Counted from the first letter of the stretch, positions 16,258-23,029 are shown. The stretch is DNA of 24,608 nucleotides from JAGNLA01 sp964472265 (GCA_964472265.1 CAYYJO010000027.1:1-24608); one strand, 5' to 3'. Numbers and translations are program-made. Notes: generated by a model from the letters alone, not told the origin.

Positions 16258-16285
16258 GAAAACACTGGCAAAGCCAGATGTTTTC
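16258..16285 (+). terminator. Probable terminator of the glycan operon
   Basis: GAAAAC-a-CTGGC pairs with GCCAG-at-GTTTTC around an AAA loop, giving an 11-bp stem interrupted by a small bulge. It lies 54 nt after the phosphoribosyltransferase stop. The downstream sequence is only moderately T-rich (TTCGTTTG), and a second hairpin (16294-16312) follows at once, so the two may act together. Confidence 0.5.
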
Positions 16286-16293
16286 TTCGTTTG

Positions 16294-16312
16294 CCCCTCT
16301 TGTGAAGAGGGG
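16294..16312. repeat. Perfect 8-bp hairpin within a possible interspersed repeat
   Basis: CCCCTCTT (16294-16301) and AAGAGGGG (16305-16312) pair perfectly around a 3-nt loop. The right arm runs on into GGTAGGGGGAGTTCTTC. The third hairpin (16343-16357) is close by. Short G/C-skewed hairpins of this type are common in REP- or MITE-like families, but only one copy is visible here. Confidence 0.45.
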
Positions 16313-16480
16313 GTAGGGGGAGTTCTTCTTTTAGAACCCTCCGGCAACTTCGTTGCCACCTCTCTTATCAATGGAGGCAAGAAATATTGATTTATCCTTT
16401 TGTTCAACTAACCACATAGGTAACACTTTTCACTAGCCCACGTAAGCGGAAGAGGGATTAAGGGTGAGGGAGTGTTTTTT
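16305..16480. repeat. Pair of degenerate G-rich direct repeats
   Basis: The tract beginning GAAGAGGGGG near 16304 and ending TTCTTCTTTT near 16332 resembles the tract GAAGAGGGATTAAGGGTGAG starting at 16449 and ending in a T-run at 16480. Both run GAAGAGGG, then a G-rich stretch, then GGGAGT, then T-rich sequence. They lie about 145 nt apart in the same orientation and look like diverged copies or the two ends of one element. Confidence 0.35.
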
Positions 16481-16509
16481 GGCTAAAACTTGAGACCGGC
16501 CGGAAATAC

Positions 16510-16537
16510 TTGAAGAAAACGTAAGTCATCCTAAAAT
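16510..16537 (+). promoter_or_regulatory. Candidate leaderless promoter of uvrB
   Basis: TTGAAG (16510-16515), a 16-nt spacer and TAAAAT (16532-16537) end 7 nt before the uvrB ATG. Transcription would start on or just before the start codon, and no Shine-Dalgarno is present upstream. The palindrome CCGGCCGG lies just upstream at 16496-16503. No LexA-like box is obvious. Confidence 0.45.
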
Positions 16538-16544
16538 TTCCATC

Positions 16545-18617
16545 ATGTCAAACGTTTTCAAGTTTGTTTCGGAGTTCCAGCCATCCGGCGACCAGCCACA
16601 GGCAATCGAGAAAATCGTCGAGGGAATCAACCTCGGAATGCAGTACCAGACCCTGCTTGGCGTGACCGGTTCAGGAAAAACCTACACAATGGCCAAGGTC
16701 ATCGAGAAGATCAACCGGCCAATACTTGTGCTTGCACACAACAAAACCCTTGCAGCCCAGCTTTATTCGGAACTTTCCGAATTCTTCCCGGAAAATGCCG
16801 TTGAATACTTCGTCAGCTACTACGACTACTACCAGCCGGAAGCGTACGTGCCGAGGTCTGACACCTACATCGCCAAGGAAACTGACATAAACGACGACAT
16901 CATGAGACTCCGCCACTCAACCGTCAGATCGCTGCTTGAACGCCGTGATGTGATTGTTGTGGCCTCGGTCTCCTGCATTTATGGCTGGGAATCGCCTGAA
17001 GGGTATCAGGAACAGGCTATTACAATCAAAACAGGGCAAACCCTGCTTCGTGATGATTTGATAAGAAACCTTGTTGCAATGCAGTACGCAAGGAACAACA
17101 TCGCCTTTGAAGCCGGAGCCATCAGGGTAAACGGGTCGACGGTCGATGTGTGGCCACCGGAAACTGAAGATGCCGTGAGAATCGAGTTTGAATTTGACGA
17201 GATCATGAAAATATCAAGGCTCGACCCTGTTCTTGGGCAAACAACACAGGAGCTTGACGGATTCATGTTCTTTCCGGCCAAACAGTTCGTCACCACTCAG
17301 GAAAAAATTGAGCAGTACATCCCAAACATCATGAAAGAGCTTGACGAGAGGCTTGATTTCTTCAAACAGAACAACAAGTTGCTGGAAGCGCAGAGGCTTG
17401 AGGAGCGAACAAAATACGACATGGAGATGCTCCGTGAGATCGGCTACTGCAACGGCATCGAAAACTACAGCATGTGGCTCTCCGGTCGATCCTTCGGAAT
17501 GACTCCGTACACGCTGATGAACTTCTTCTCAGACGACTACCTTCTGATCATCGACGAAAGCCACATCACGGTTCCGCAGATCAGGGGCATGTTCGCCGGC
17601 GACCGGTCAAGGAAACAGGTTCTGGTCGACTACGGCTTCAGGTTGCCGTCCGCTCTGGAAAACCGCCCACTCAACTGGGAGGAATTTGAACGGTTTATGG
17701 GTCAGACAATCTTTGTCTCAGCAACCCCATCGGACTGGGAACTCGAAAAATCACAGCAGGTTGTCCAGCAGCTGATCAGGCCGACTGGTTTGCTTGACCC
17801 TGAAATCGAAGTCAGGCCAATCACTGGACAGATCGAGGATTTGAAGGGTGAAATCAGGCAAAGGATTGAAAAGGGCGAGAGAACGCTTGTCACTGTCCTG
17901 ACCAAGAAAATGGCCGAAAACCTGAGCGATTACCTGCTCGGAGCCGGTTTCAAAGTCTATTACCTCCACTCAGACATCGACACCATCCAGAGGGTGGACA
18001 TTCTCAAAAAACTGCGTGAAGGCATATTCGATTGCATCGTTGGCGTCAACCTGCTAAGGGAAGGACTGGATTTGCCTGAGGTTTCGCTGATCGCCATCAT
18101 GGATGCCGACAAGGAAGGGTTCCTCAGGTCGACGACATCGCTCATCCAGACAATCGGTCGTGCAGCAAGAAACGTTTCCGGAAAAGTCATCATGTACGCT
18201 GACAACATCACACAGTCAATGAACAATGCAATTGGCGAGACCAACAGAAGACGGCAAATTCAAGACGAGTTCAACATCAAAAACGGGATCAAGCCAGAGA
18301 CCATCAGAAAAGCCATCAAGGACATGCTTTCGTTTGGTGAGGCCAAAGACAAGTTGCCGACAGTTGCGCCTGGCATGACAGAAAAAGACATTCAGGCGCT
18401 CATCGTGCAGCTCACAGACGAGATGAACCTTGCTGCAGCCATGCTCGAGTTTGAGCAGGCAGCAAAAATAAGGGACAGGATTGCAATCCTCAAGGGCGAA
18501 CTGATCGTCAAAGGCAAAGGCAAGGATATGCCTCAAAAGGAATCGAAAAGGACGTCAACGGCAAGATCAATCAAGAACCGCCTCGCCGAGGTCTCGATGA
18601 AAACCAGGAAACGCTAG
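16545..18617 (+). CDS. uvrB: Excinuclease ABC subunit UvrB
   Basis: This is a full-length UvrB of 690 residues, the DNA-damage-verifying helicase-like subunit of nucleotide excision repair. Landmarks are the Walker A GVTGSGKT at 39-46, the beta-hairpin YYDYYQPEAYVP at 92-103 that inserts between DNA strands, the Walker B DESH at 337-340, SATPSDWE, the helicase motifs GVNLLREGLDLPEVSL and QTIGRAARN, and a C-terminal UVR motif near 625-655 (MLEFEQAAKIRDRI) for UvrA and UvrC contact. The ATG at 16545 gives the usual N-terminus. It has no Shine-Dalgarno and a -10-like TAAAAT ends 7 nt upstream. It converges on a small membrane-protein gene with a 1-bp gap. Confidence 0.97.
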   Translation: MSNVFKFVSEFQPSGDQPQAIEKIVEGINLGMQYQTLLGVTGSGKTYTMAKVIEKINRPILVLAHNKTLAAQLYSELSEFFPENAVEYFVSYYDYYQPEAYVPRSDTYIAKETDINDDIMRLRHSTVRSLLERRDVIVVASVSCIYGWESPEGYQEQAITIKTGQTLLRDDLIRNLVAMQYARNNIAFEAGAIRVNGSTVDVWPPETEDAVRIEFEFDEIMKISRLDPVLGQTTQELDGFMFFPAKQFVTTQEKIEQYIPNIMKELDERLDFFKQNNKLLEAQRLEERTKYDMEMLREIGYCNGIENYSMWLSGRSFGMTPYTLMNFFSDDYLLIIDESHITVPQIRGMFAGDRSRKQVLVDYGFRLPSALENRPLNWEEFERFMGQTIFVSATPSDWELEKSQQVVQQLIRPTGLLDPEIEVRPITGQIEDLKGEIRQRIEKGERTLVTVLTKKMAENLSDYLLGAGFKVYYLHSDIDTIQRVDILKKLREGIFDCIVGVNLLREGLDLPEVSLIAIMDADKEGFLRSTTSLIQTIGRAARNVSGKVIMYADNITQSMNNAIGETNRRRQIQDEFNIKNGIKPETIRKAIKDMLSFGEAKDKLPTVAPGMTEKDIQALIVQLTDEMNLAAAMLEFEQAAKIRDRIAILKGELIVKGKGKDMPQKESKRTSTARSIKNRLAEVSMKTRKR

Positions 18618-18618
18618 G

Positions 18619-18987
18619 TTAGACCGCCCTGGTATACATAATGGCCATGAAGGTCATCATGATGGCAACGGGAATTGCAATCGAAATGTAGCCGAACAAC
18701 CTCTGGTCGTTTTCAGACACGGCAAACAGGCCAAAAATCACGCCAAAGCAGAGGAACAAAAGCCAAAGTGGATTTGCCCACAATGCACCCGTGAAAAGCC
18801 AGTTCTGGTAGAAGGCATTGGTGAGAATGATGCATATTGCTGCGAAGTCAAAGGCAAGCCCCACGATGCCTGGTGAAAGCCTGTAAATCTTTAGGATGAA
18901 GGCAACAAAGACGGCCACAAGAAGAAGAGCCACAATGCATCCGCCAAAAACAAGCCAGTTGATCAAAGTATAGTTTTCAAATCCCAT
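18619..18987 (-). CDS. Small 4-TM membrane protein, paralog array member 1
   Basis: The 122-residue integral membrane protein has four predicted helices (about 11-32, 40-58, 72-90, 97-118). Loop 1 carries KIYRLSPGIVGLAFDF, and the TM3-TM4 turn is FGVIFGLFAVSENDQRLFGY then ISIAIP. The same pattern, a basic residue pair before a Gly-rich TM2 start and FGLFA...R...ISLA around TM4, recurs in the neighbours at 19028, 19916 and 20263, so I read them as paralogs. They faintly resemble DUF4190-type proteins. No catalytic residues are seen and the function is unknown. A perfect TATAAT lies 6 nt before the ATG and there is no Shine-Dalgarno. Confidence 0.72.
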   Translation of the reverse strand: MGFENYTLINWLVFGGCIVALLLVAVFVAFILKIYRLSPGIVGLAFDFAAICIILTNAFYQNWLFTGALWANPLWLLFLCFGVIFGLFAVSENDQRLFGYISIAIPVAIMMTFMAIMYTRAV

Positions 18988-18993
18988 GTGCGG

Positions 18994-19022
18994 ATTATAT
19001 CAACAGTTCCTAAAAAATGCAA
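18994..19022 (-). promoter_or_regulatory. Candidate leaderless promoter with consensus TATAAT
   Basis: On the minus strand TTGCAT (19017-19022), a 17-nt spacer and a perfect TATAAT (18994-18999) end 6 nt before the ATG at 18987. RNA would start on or next to the start codon. It sits in the 40-bp gap after the 277-residue gene, so this gene can be transcribed independently. Confidence 0.55.
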
Positions 19023-19027
19023 AACCT

Positions 19028-19861
19028 TCAGGCAATGTTGATGGCCACCAGAGGTATCACTGCGGTGAGGGCAAGGGAGATTGCAGAAGGGGTTGTATCC
19101 AGTTCGTAAGTTTGGGACAATCCCCCGAAAACAACGGAAGCAAGCGTGAATGAAAAACTTACTGTGATTTTTATTTCAGGAAAATTTACATAACCGGCAT
19201 TTGCAAGCGGAATAAGCAGGAACAGGGCCAGGGCTGACAGGACGAGCGAGATATACCCATTCACTCTCCTTCTTCTCAGGCAACATCCAATCGTGATTGG
19301 AAACAGCAACGCAATTAGCAACATGCATATGCAGTTGCCACAACAGCAGGAGAACATATTTGATGTAAATGAGCAGTCAATCCTGGTCTGGGCTGAACTG
19401 AATGCTGAGATATACATGAAAACAAGATTTACAATCATGACAATGACAGAGGTGATTTTATCGCTTATGCCCATCTTCAACTTCAGTTTTAGGGACTCGA
19501 CTTTTTCATCCTTGTCAATGTTGCAGTTAGTGCTGTCGAGATCTGAATACTTCAATTCTCTGAACATGAATTTCTGACTTTTGTTAAGCCGTACGAGTGT
19601 GTATGCAAAACCAAAAAGCGCGAAGATGAATGCAATAATAAACATTACGGTGCTCTGTTCCTCATGGATGTAGAAACTTCCCCTCAACACCCCGAAAAGT
19701 AAAAAAATCATGGATATAACGCCGGTGATCAACCCTGTAATGTACGGTGAAAACTTTGACCATTGCTTGTAGCTGCCAGCAAAAACTGCAACGACAAGAA
19801 TGACAAACTGCAGCAAAACCTTGAAATCCAACCCAAAATCACAAGTTATTGAATGTCCCAT
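19028..19861 (-). CDS. Eight-TM membrane protein, apparent duplication of the 4-TM module
   Basis: The 277-residue protein has about eight helices (14-30, 40-60, 72-91, 134-153, 173-193, 201-221, 231-249, 256-275). The first half resembles the 126-residue neighbour (IIVAVAAG...KKLRSGLIGL there against LVVAVFAG...SKFSPYITGL here). The second half has LRRRRVNGYISLVL, matching LRKMGIVNGIISLA of the 112-residue neighbour. It therefore looks like two fused copies of the module, with a charged insert (about 92-132) inside the first. A cysteine-rich stretch (SCCCGNCICM, 171-180, then GCC at 192-194) is specific to this copy and could bind metal or form disulfides. Function is unknown. There is no Shine-Dalgarno before the ATG. 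Confidence 0.7.
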   Translation of the reverse strand: MGHSITCDFGLDFKVLLQFVILVVAVFAGSYKQWSKFSPYITGLITGVISMIFLLFGVLRGSFYIHEEQSTVMFIIAFIFALFGFAYTLVRLNKSQKFMFRELKYSDLDSTNCNIDKDEKVESLKLKLKMGISDKITSVIVMIVNLVFMYISAFSSAQTRIDCSFTSNMFSCCCGNCICMLLIALLFPITIGCCLRRRRVNGYISLVLSALALFLLIPLANAGYVNFPEIKITVSFSFTLASVVFGGLSQTYELDTTPSAISLALTAVIPLVAINIA

Positions 19862-19868
19862 GGGTGTA

Positions 19869-19896
19869 AATATAACAAGGCAGCTACAAAATGCAA
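19869..19896 (-). promoter_or_regulatory. Candidate leaderless promoter of the 8-TM gene
   Basis: On the minus strand TTGCAT (19891-19896), a 16-nt spacer and TATATT (19869-19874) end 7 nt before the ATG at 19861. The -35 is identical to that of the gene at 18987, and the layout is the same as at its neighbours. Confidence 0.45.
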
Positions 19897-19915
19897 ATTT
19901 ATGGTTAAATACCGT

Positions 19916-20254
19916 TCAAGCCAGCCACATCATCGCCAAAAAGAATGCCATGGCCAGCGACAGTGAGATGATGGCCAGAATCCTGCCTTTGCCGTTCATC
20001 GCAAAAAGTCCGAAAATCAGCGCCCACGATGCTGGCACCATCCAGATCAGGTGACCGACAAAAATGTAAGCGTCATATCCAAACAGTGAAAATGAGTAGA
20101 TCACAAGACAAATCATCAGCACAAACGAGGCGAGGCTGATGATTCCATTTACAATGCCCATCTTCCTGAGGGAATAAGCGATTACCACAGGCAAAGCAGC
20201 CATCAAGATTACGGCCAACGAGATGAAAAGGAGGATTGATGTAGTGGAGTCCAT
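19916..20254 (-). CDS. Small 4-TM membrane protein, paralog array member 3
   Basis: The 112-residue membrane protein has four helices (about 6-28, 33-55, 63-85, 91-110). The loop LRKMGIVNGIISLASF and the turn FGLFAMNGKGRILAIISLSL define the family pattern most clearly. The GKGR...AIISL part recalls the GRGLAIAGL-type motif of DUF4190 proteins. It is the second gene of a two-gene unit, starting 8 nt after the 126-residue gene. It has its own Shine-Dalgarno, AGGAG, 5 nt before the ATG, unlike the first genes of the array. Function is unknown. Confidence 0.72.
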   Translation of the reverse strand: MDSTTSILLFISLAVILMAALPVVIAYSLRKMGIVNGIISLASFVLMICLVIYSFSLFGYDAYIFVGHLIWMVPASWALIFGLFAMNGKGRILAIISLSLAMAFFLAMMWLA

Positions 20255-20262
20255 ATTATCTC

Positions 20263-20643
20263 CTATGGAAAAATTCTAAACATTGTCACAACAACTGTTG
20301 GTAGCGACATTATTACAAAACCCACTGCGATTGAAATCGTCCCGAACACCGGCTCTTCCTTCACCCCAAACATCCCGAGAGTGAAGCCAGCAATTGCACA
20401 CTGGAATGTGCAGTATGATAAGATTGAATAAAATTCAGGTGAAAAAGGCATCCATTCACATAATGATGCGACAATCGAAAAAGCCAGTCCCAGGAAAGCC
20501 AAACCTGCAAGACACAAACCAATAAGTCCGGAACGTAGTTTCTTTATGTTCAAAAAAATACCGGCAGCAACTGCAACAATGATAATGGACAGCTGCAAAA
20601 CGACCATCGCCCACACTGGCAGCCCTATGTTTAGATATCCCAT
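20263..20643 (-). CDS. Small 4-TM membrane protein, paralog array member 4
   Basis: The 126-residue membrane protein has four helices (about 9-31, 38-61, 72-94, 100-121). Loop 1 is NIKKLRSGLIGLCLAG, and the TM3-TM4 part is LGMFGVKEEPVFGTISIAVG, aligning with FGLFAV...FGYISIAIP of the 122-residue copy. It heads a two-gene unit with the gene at 20254 and is divergent from the gene at 20708. The ATG has no Shine-Dalgarno; a TAGAAT ends 6 nt upstream. No function can be assigned. Confidence 0.72.
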   Translation of the reverse strand: MGYLNIGLPVWAMVVLQLSIIIVAVAAGIFLNIKKLRSGLIGLCLAGLAFLGLAFSIVASLCEWMPFSPEFYSILSYCTFQCAIAGFTLGMFGVKEEPVFGTISIAVGFVIMSLPTVVVTMFRIFP

Positions 20644-20649
20644 GCCAGC

Positions 20650-20701
20650 ATTCTACCGGTTTCAGCCTTTCATTGCAAACCTTGAGCCTGGTTGCTAGAA
20701 T
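20650..20701. promoter_or_regulatory. Mirror-symmetric divergent promoter sharing one TTGCAA -35
   Basis: TTGCAA at 20673-20678 is its own reverse complement. Going left, a 17-nt spacer leads to a minus-strand TAGAAT (20650-20655), 6 nt before the ATG at 20643. Going right, a 17-nt spacer leads to a plus-strand TAGAAT (20696-20701), 6 nt before the ATG at 20708. Neither gene has a Shine-Dalgarno. Both RNAs would start at or next to their start codons, and two polymerases could not use the shared -35 at once. Confidence 0.6.
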
Positions 20702-20707
20702 CTGGAC

Positions 20708-21013
20708 ATGGAACACAAAGAACGCAAGGCCATTCTTGACACGCATGACGGAAAGCTCATGGCACTGGTCTCCATGAATGCTGGAATTGGATCACTCATC
20801 TTCATTTTCGTTAAATCTTTCATTCTCACCGTTCCCTTCATCGTTATCCTCACTTTGGGACTTTACACATGGTTCCCAAGGAAGATTGATGAAACCAACA
20901 TCGAAATGGCTGACAAGGCAAAGGTTACGATCATTAAAGTGATTGTTGTCCTCTTCGTCATCGCTTTCATAGCTGTGGCCTGGGTTGTGGCAAGAGACAT
21001 AAAGGTTTACTAA
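20708..21013 (+). CDS. Small membrane protein of unknown function
   Basis: The 101-residue protein has a charged N-terminus (MEHKERKAILDTHDGK), two hydrophobic stretches close together (about 17-36 and 38-56), a polar stretch, and a last helix at about 73-95. It does not share the motifs of the 4-TM array on the opposite strand, although it faces it across a common promoter region. I do not recognise the family. The start is placed at the ATG at 20708. No Shine-Dalgarno is seen, and a TAGAAT ends 6 nt upstream. Confidence 0.65.
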   Translation: MEHKERKAILDTHDGKLMALVSMNAGIGSLIFIFVKSFILTVPFIVILTLGLYTWFPRKIDETNIEMADKAKVTIIKVIVVLFVIAFIAVAWVVARDIKVY

Positions 21014-21052
21014 CAACACCATTATTTAGGTAACTTTTTCTCATTAAGCTGA

Positions 21053-21067
21053 CTCAATTTATTTGAG
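21053..21067 (+). terminator. Weak hairpin after the 101-residue membrane-protein gene
   Basis: CTCAA (21053-21057) pairs with TTGAG (21063-21067) around a 5-nt loop and is followed by a T-rich stretch. The stem is only 5 bp, mostly weak pairs, so this is a marginal terminator candidate about 40 nt after the stop. Confidence 0.25.
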
Positions 21068-21140
21068 GTGTTTATTTAGTTTGAGCCTTCGGTCATTCAG
21101 TTGTTTTTGGTAAATTAATACTGTTTTACCTAATTCCTTG

Positions 21141-21169
21141 TTGACTGTTTTCGTTAATTCATCTTTAAT
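21141..21169 (+). promoter_or_regulatory. Predicted promoter of the fixABCX operon
   Basis: TTGACT (21141-21146), a 17-nt spacer and TTTAAT (21164-21169), each matching 5 of 6 consensus bases, precede fixA. Transcription would start around 21176, where the Shine-Dalgarno (GAAGGAGG, 21176-21183) begins, so the leader would be only about 12 nt. I see no NifA or sigma-54 (-24/-12) signature. Confidence 0.55.
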
Positions 21170-21187
21170 AGGCTTGAAGGAGGCAAA

Positions 21188-22018
21188 ATGCACATTGCAG
21201 TTTTGATAAAGCAAGTGCCCGACACGCAGGAAGTTAAGATTGATCCAGAGAAGAACACCATCGTCCGTGCTGGAGTCGAATCCATAGTTAATCCATTCGA
21301 CATGAACGCAACGGAAATGGCTCTCCAGCTTGTCGAAAAATACGGTGGCCAAATCACGGTTATCACGATGGGACCACCGCAGGCCGAATCAGCCCTGCGT
21401 GAAACCCTCGCCATGGGCGCAACACGCGCCGTGTTGGTGACCGACAGGAATTTCGCAGCTGCCGACACCCTGGCCACATCTTACACACTTGCAAAAACGA
21501 TTGAAAAGGCAGAAGCCGAGTTCGGGAAAGTTGATCTCGTGCTCTGCGGCAAACAGGCTGTCGACGGCGACACGGCCCAAACCGGCCCAGGCGTTGCGTG
21601 CAGACTGAACATGGATCAGATGACCTACGTCACCGAAGTCGAATCAGTCGACACAAAAGCAGGCACAATCATTGCAAAGAGAAGGCTTGCAAAAGGCGTT
21701 CAGAGGGTTCAGGCAAAACTTCCGGCCCTCATCACCGTTGAAAAGGACATCAACGAACCAAGGTACGCCTCGGTTTCAGGCATCATCAGGGCAATCAGGG
21801 AAAAGATTCACGAGTGGAGCGCCGACTACATCAAGGCTGACCCGGAACAGATCGGTTTCAAGGGTTCGCCGACGTGGGTAAAGCGCATCTTCACCCCACC
21901 GCCAAGAGAAGGCGGGCCAAAGTTCAAAGGCGCAGAGTCTGTTTCACAGGCAATTGACACGGTGTTTCCAAACATCTACTTCAAGGAAGCAATCTTTGGA
22001 GAGGAGGCCGGAAAATGA
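21188..22018 (+). CDS. fixA: FixA: electron transfer flavoprotein beta subunit
   Basis: The 276-residue protein is the EtfB/FixA subunit. It opens with HIAVLIKQVPDTQEVKID, has NPFDMNATEMAL (the form typical of bifurcating ETFs), and CGKQAVDGDTAQTGPGVA in the nucleotide-binding region. In FixABCX complexes FixA holds the FAD that oxidises NADH and splits its electrons between quinone, through FixC, and ferredoxin or flavodoxin. A strong Shine-Dalgarno (GAAGGAGG) lies 4 nt before the ATG. The next gene starts as an ATGA overlap. The order fixA-fixB-fixC-fixX supports the name over a generic EtfB. Confidence 0.93.
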   Translation: MHIAVLIKQVPDTQEVKIDPEKNTIVRAGVESIVNPFDMNATEMALQLVEKYGGQITVITMGPPQAESALRETLAMGATRAVLVTDRNFAAADTLATSYTLAKTIEKAEAEFGKVDLVLCGKQAVDGDTAQTGPGVACRLNMDQMTYVTEVESVDTKAGTIIAKRRLAKGVQRVQAKLPALITVEKDINEPRYASVSGIIRAIREKIHEWSADYIKADPEQIGFKGSPTWVKRIFTPPPREGGPKFKGAESVSQAIDTVFPNIYFKEAIFGEEAGK

Positions 22019-23028
22019 GCGACACCACAACATGGAAAGACGTGCTTGTTTTCATTGAAGTCTCCGATGGAAAGCTCCAGGAAGTCGGATATGAACTACT
22101 CGGTGAGGCAAGAAAACTTGCAACCAAGGTTAACCAGAACGTCTCAGCCCTCATCATTGGGCACGACGTTGAAAAGTATGCAAAAGACGTAATCGCCCAC
22201 GGAGCTGATACGGTCTACATCGTTGACGATCCAGGCTACAAGGATTATCTGACAAAAACCTACACAAAGGCTTTTGTCGCAGTGGTTGAAAAGCACCACC
22301 CAGACATCGTCCTCATCGGCGCAACCCCGCTTGGAAGAGACCTCTCGGGCGCAGTGGCCACCATCCTCAAAGCCGGCCTCACAGCTGACTGCACGGGACT
22401 GGATATCGATGACAAGACCTTCAAACTCCTCTCAACACGTCCAACATTTGGCGGAAACATCATGGCTACAATCTTCTGTCAGAAGGGCAAGCCACAAATG
22501 TCGACTGTCAGGCCAAAAGTCATGGCCAAGCCTGATCCTGATCCAAAAAGAACAGGCACAGTCATAAAGGAAACCATCCCGGTCGATCCAAAAGACCTCA
22601 CAGTCAAAATCCTCGAATTCATCTCAGACGCTTCAAGGGATGAAATCGAGATCGAGCACGCAAAGGTTCTTGTTGGTGGCGGAAGGGGATGCGCAACGCC
22701 TGCTGGCATGGAAAAGCTCAAGGAGCTTGCAAAAGTCGTTGGCGGAGAGGTTTGCGGATCAAGACCGCTCGTCGAGAACGGCCTCATTGAAACCTCAAGA
22801 CAGGTTGGCCAGACCGGTAAAACTGTCGTGCCAAGGGTTTATTTTGCAGTCGGCATCTCAGGAGCCATCCAGCACCTTGTGGGAATGCAGAATTCCAACG
22901 TCATCATCGCGATCAATACCAACCCGGATGCACCAATTTTCAAGGTTGCGTCCGTCTCCATCGTTGGTTCGTGGCAAACAGTCCTGCCCGCGCTCATCGA
23001 GGAGTTGAAAAAGAGAACCGGGAGGTAG
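22015..23028 (+). CDS. fixB: FixB: electron transfer flavoprotein alpha subunit
   Basis: The 337-residue EtfA/FixB partner has an N-terminal Rossmann-like domain and a C-terminal FAD domain. The latter carries SRPLVENG, QVGQTGKTVVP, YFAVGISGAIQHLVGM and INTNPDAPIF. The FAD domain is otherwise standard, but its end reads KVASVSIVGSWQTVLPAL where most EtfA proteins have ADYGIVGD before the final helix, so the usual aspartate is replaced. The protein pairs with FixA and passes electrons to FixC. It starts in an ATGA overlap with fixA and is followed by fixC after 1 nt. Confidence 0.92.
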   Translation: MSDTTTWKDVLVFIEVSDGKLQEVGYELLGEARKLATKVNQNVSALIIGHDVEKYAKDVIAHGADTVYIVDDPGYKDYLTKTYTKAFVAVVEKHHPDIVLIGATPLGRDLSGAVATILKAGLTADCTGLDIDDKTFKLLSTRPTFGGNIMATIFCQKGKPQMSTVRPKVMAKPDPDPKRTGTVIKETIPVDPKDLTVKILEFISDASRDEIEIEHAKVLVGGGRGCATPAGMEKLKELAKVVGGEVCGSRPLVENGLIETSRQVGQTGKTVVPRVYFAVGISGAIQHLVGMQNSNVIIAINTNPDAPIFKVASVSIVGSWQTVLPALIEELKKRTGR

Positions 23029-23029
23029 G

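Larger units (their letters stand above)
16205..16544. other. 340-base non-coding stretch with stacked hairpins and G-rich repeats
   Basis: No coding frame is convincing here. From left to right it holds a terminator-like hairpin (16258-16285), a second perfect hairpin (16294-16312), a third short one (GGCAAC/GTTGCC, 16343-16357), two similar G-rich tracts (16305-16332 and 16449-16480), the palindrome CCGGCCGG (16496-16503), and a probable uvrB promoter (16510-16537). The composition differs from the flanking genes, which suggests an interspersed-repeat remnant. Confidence 0.6.

Noticed and set aside
16496..16503. CCGGCCGG palindrome as a LexA/SOS operator of uvrB
   Set aside because: It does not match known LexA box types (CTG-N10-CAG or GAAC-N4-GTTC), so a regulatory role cannot be claimed.
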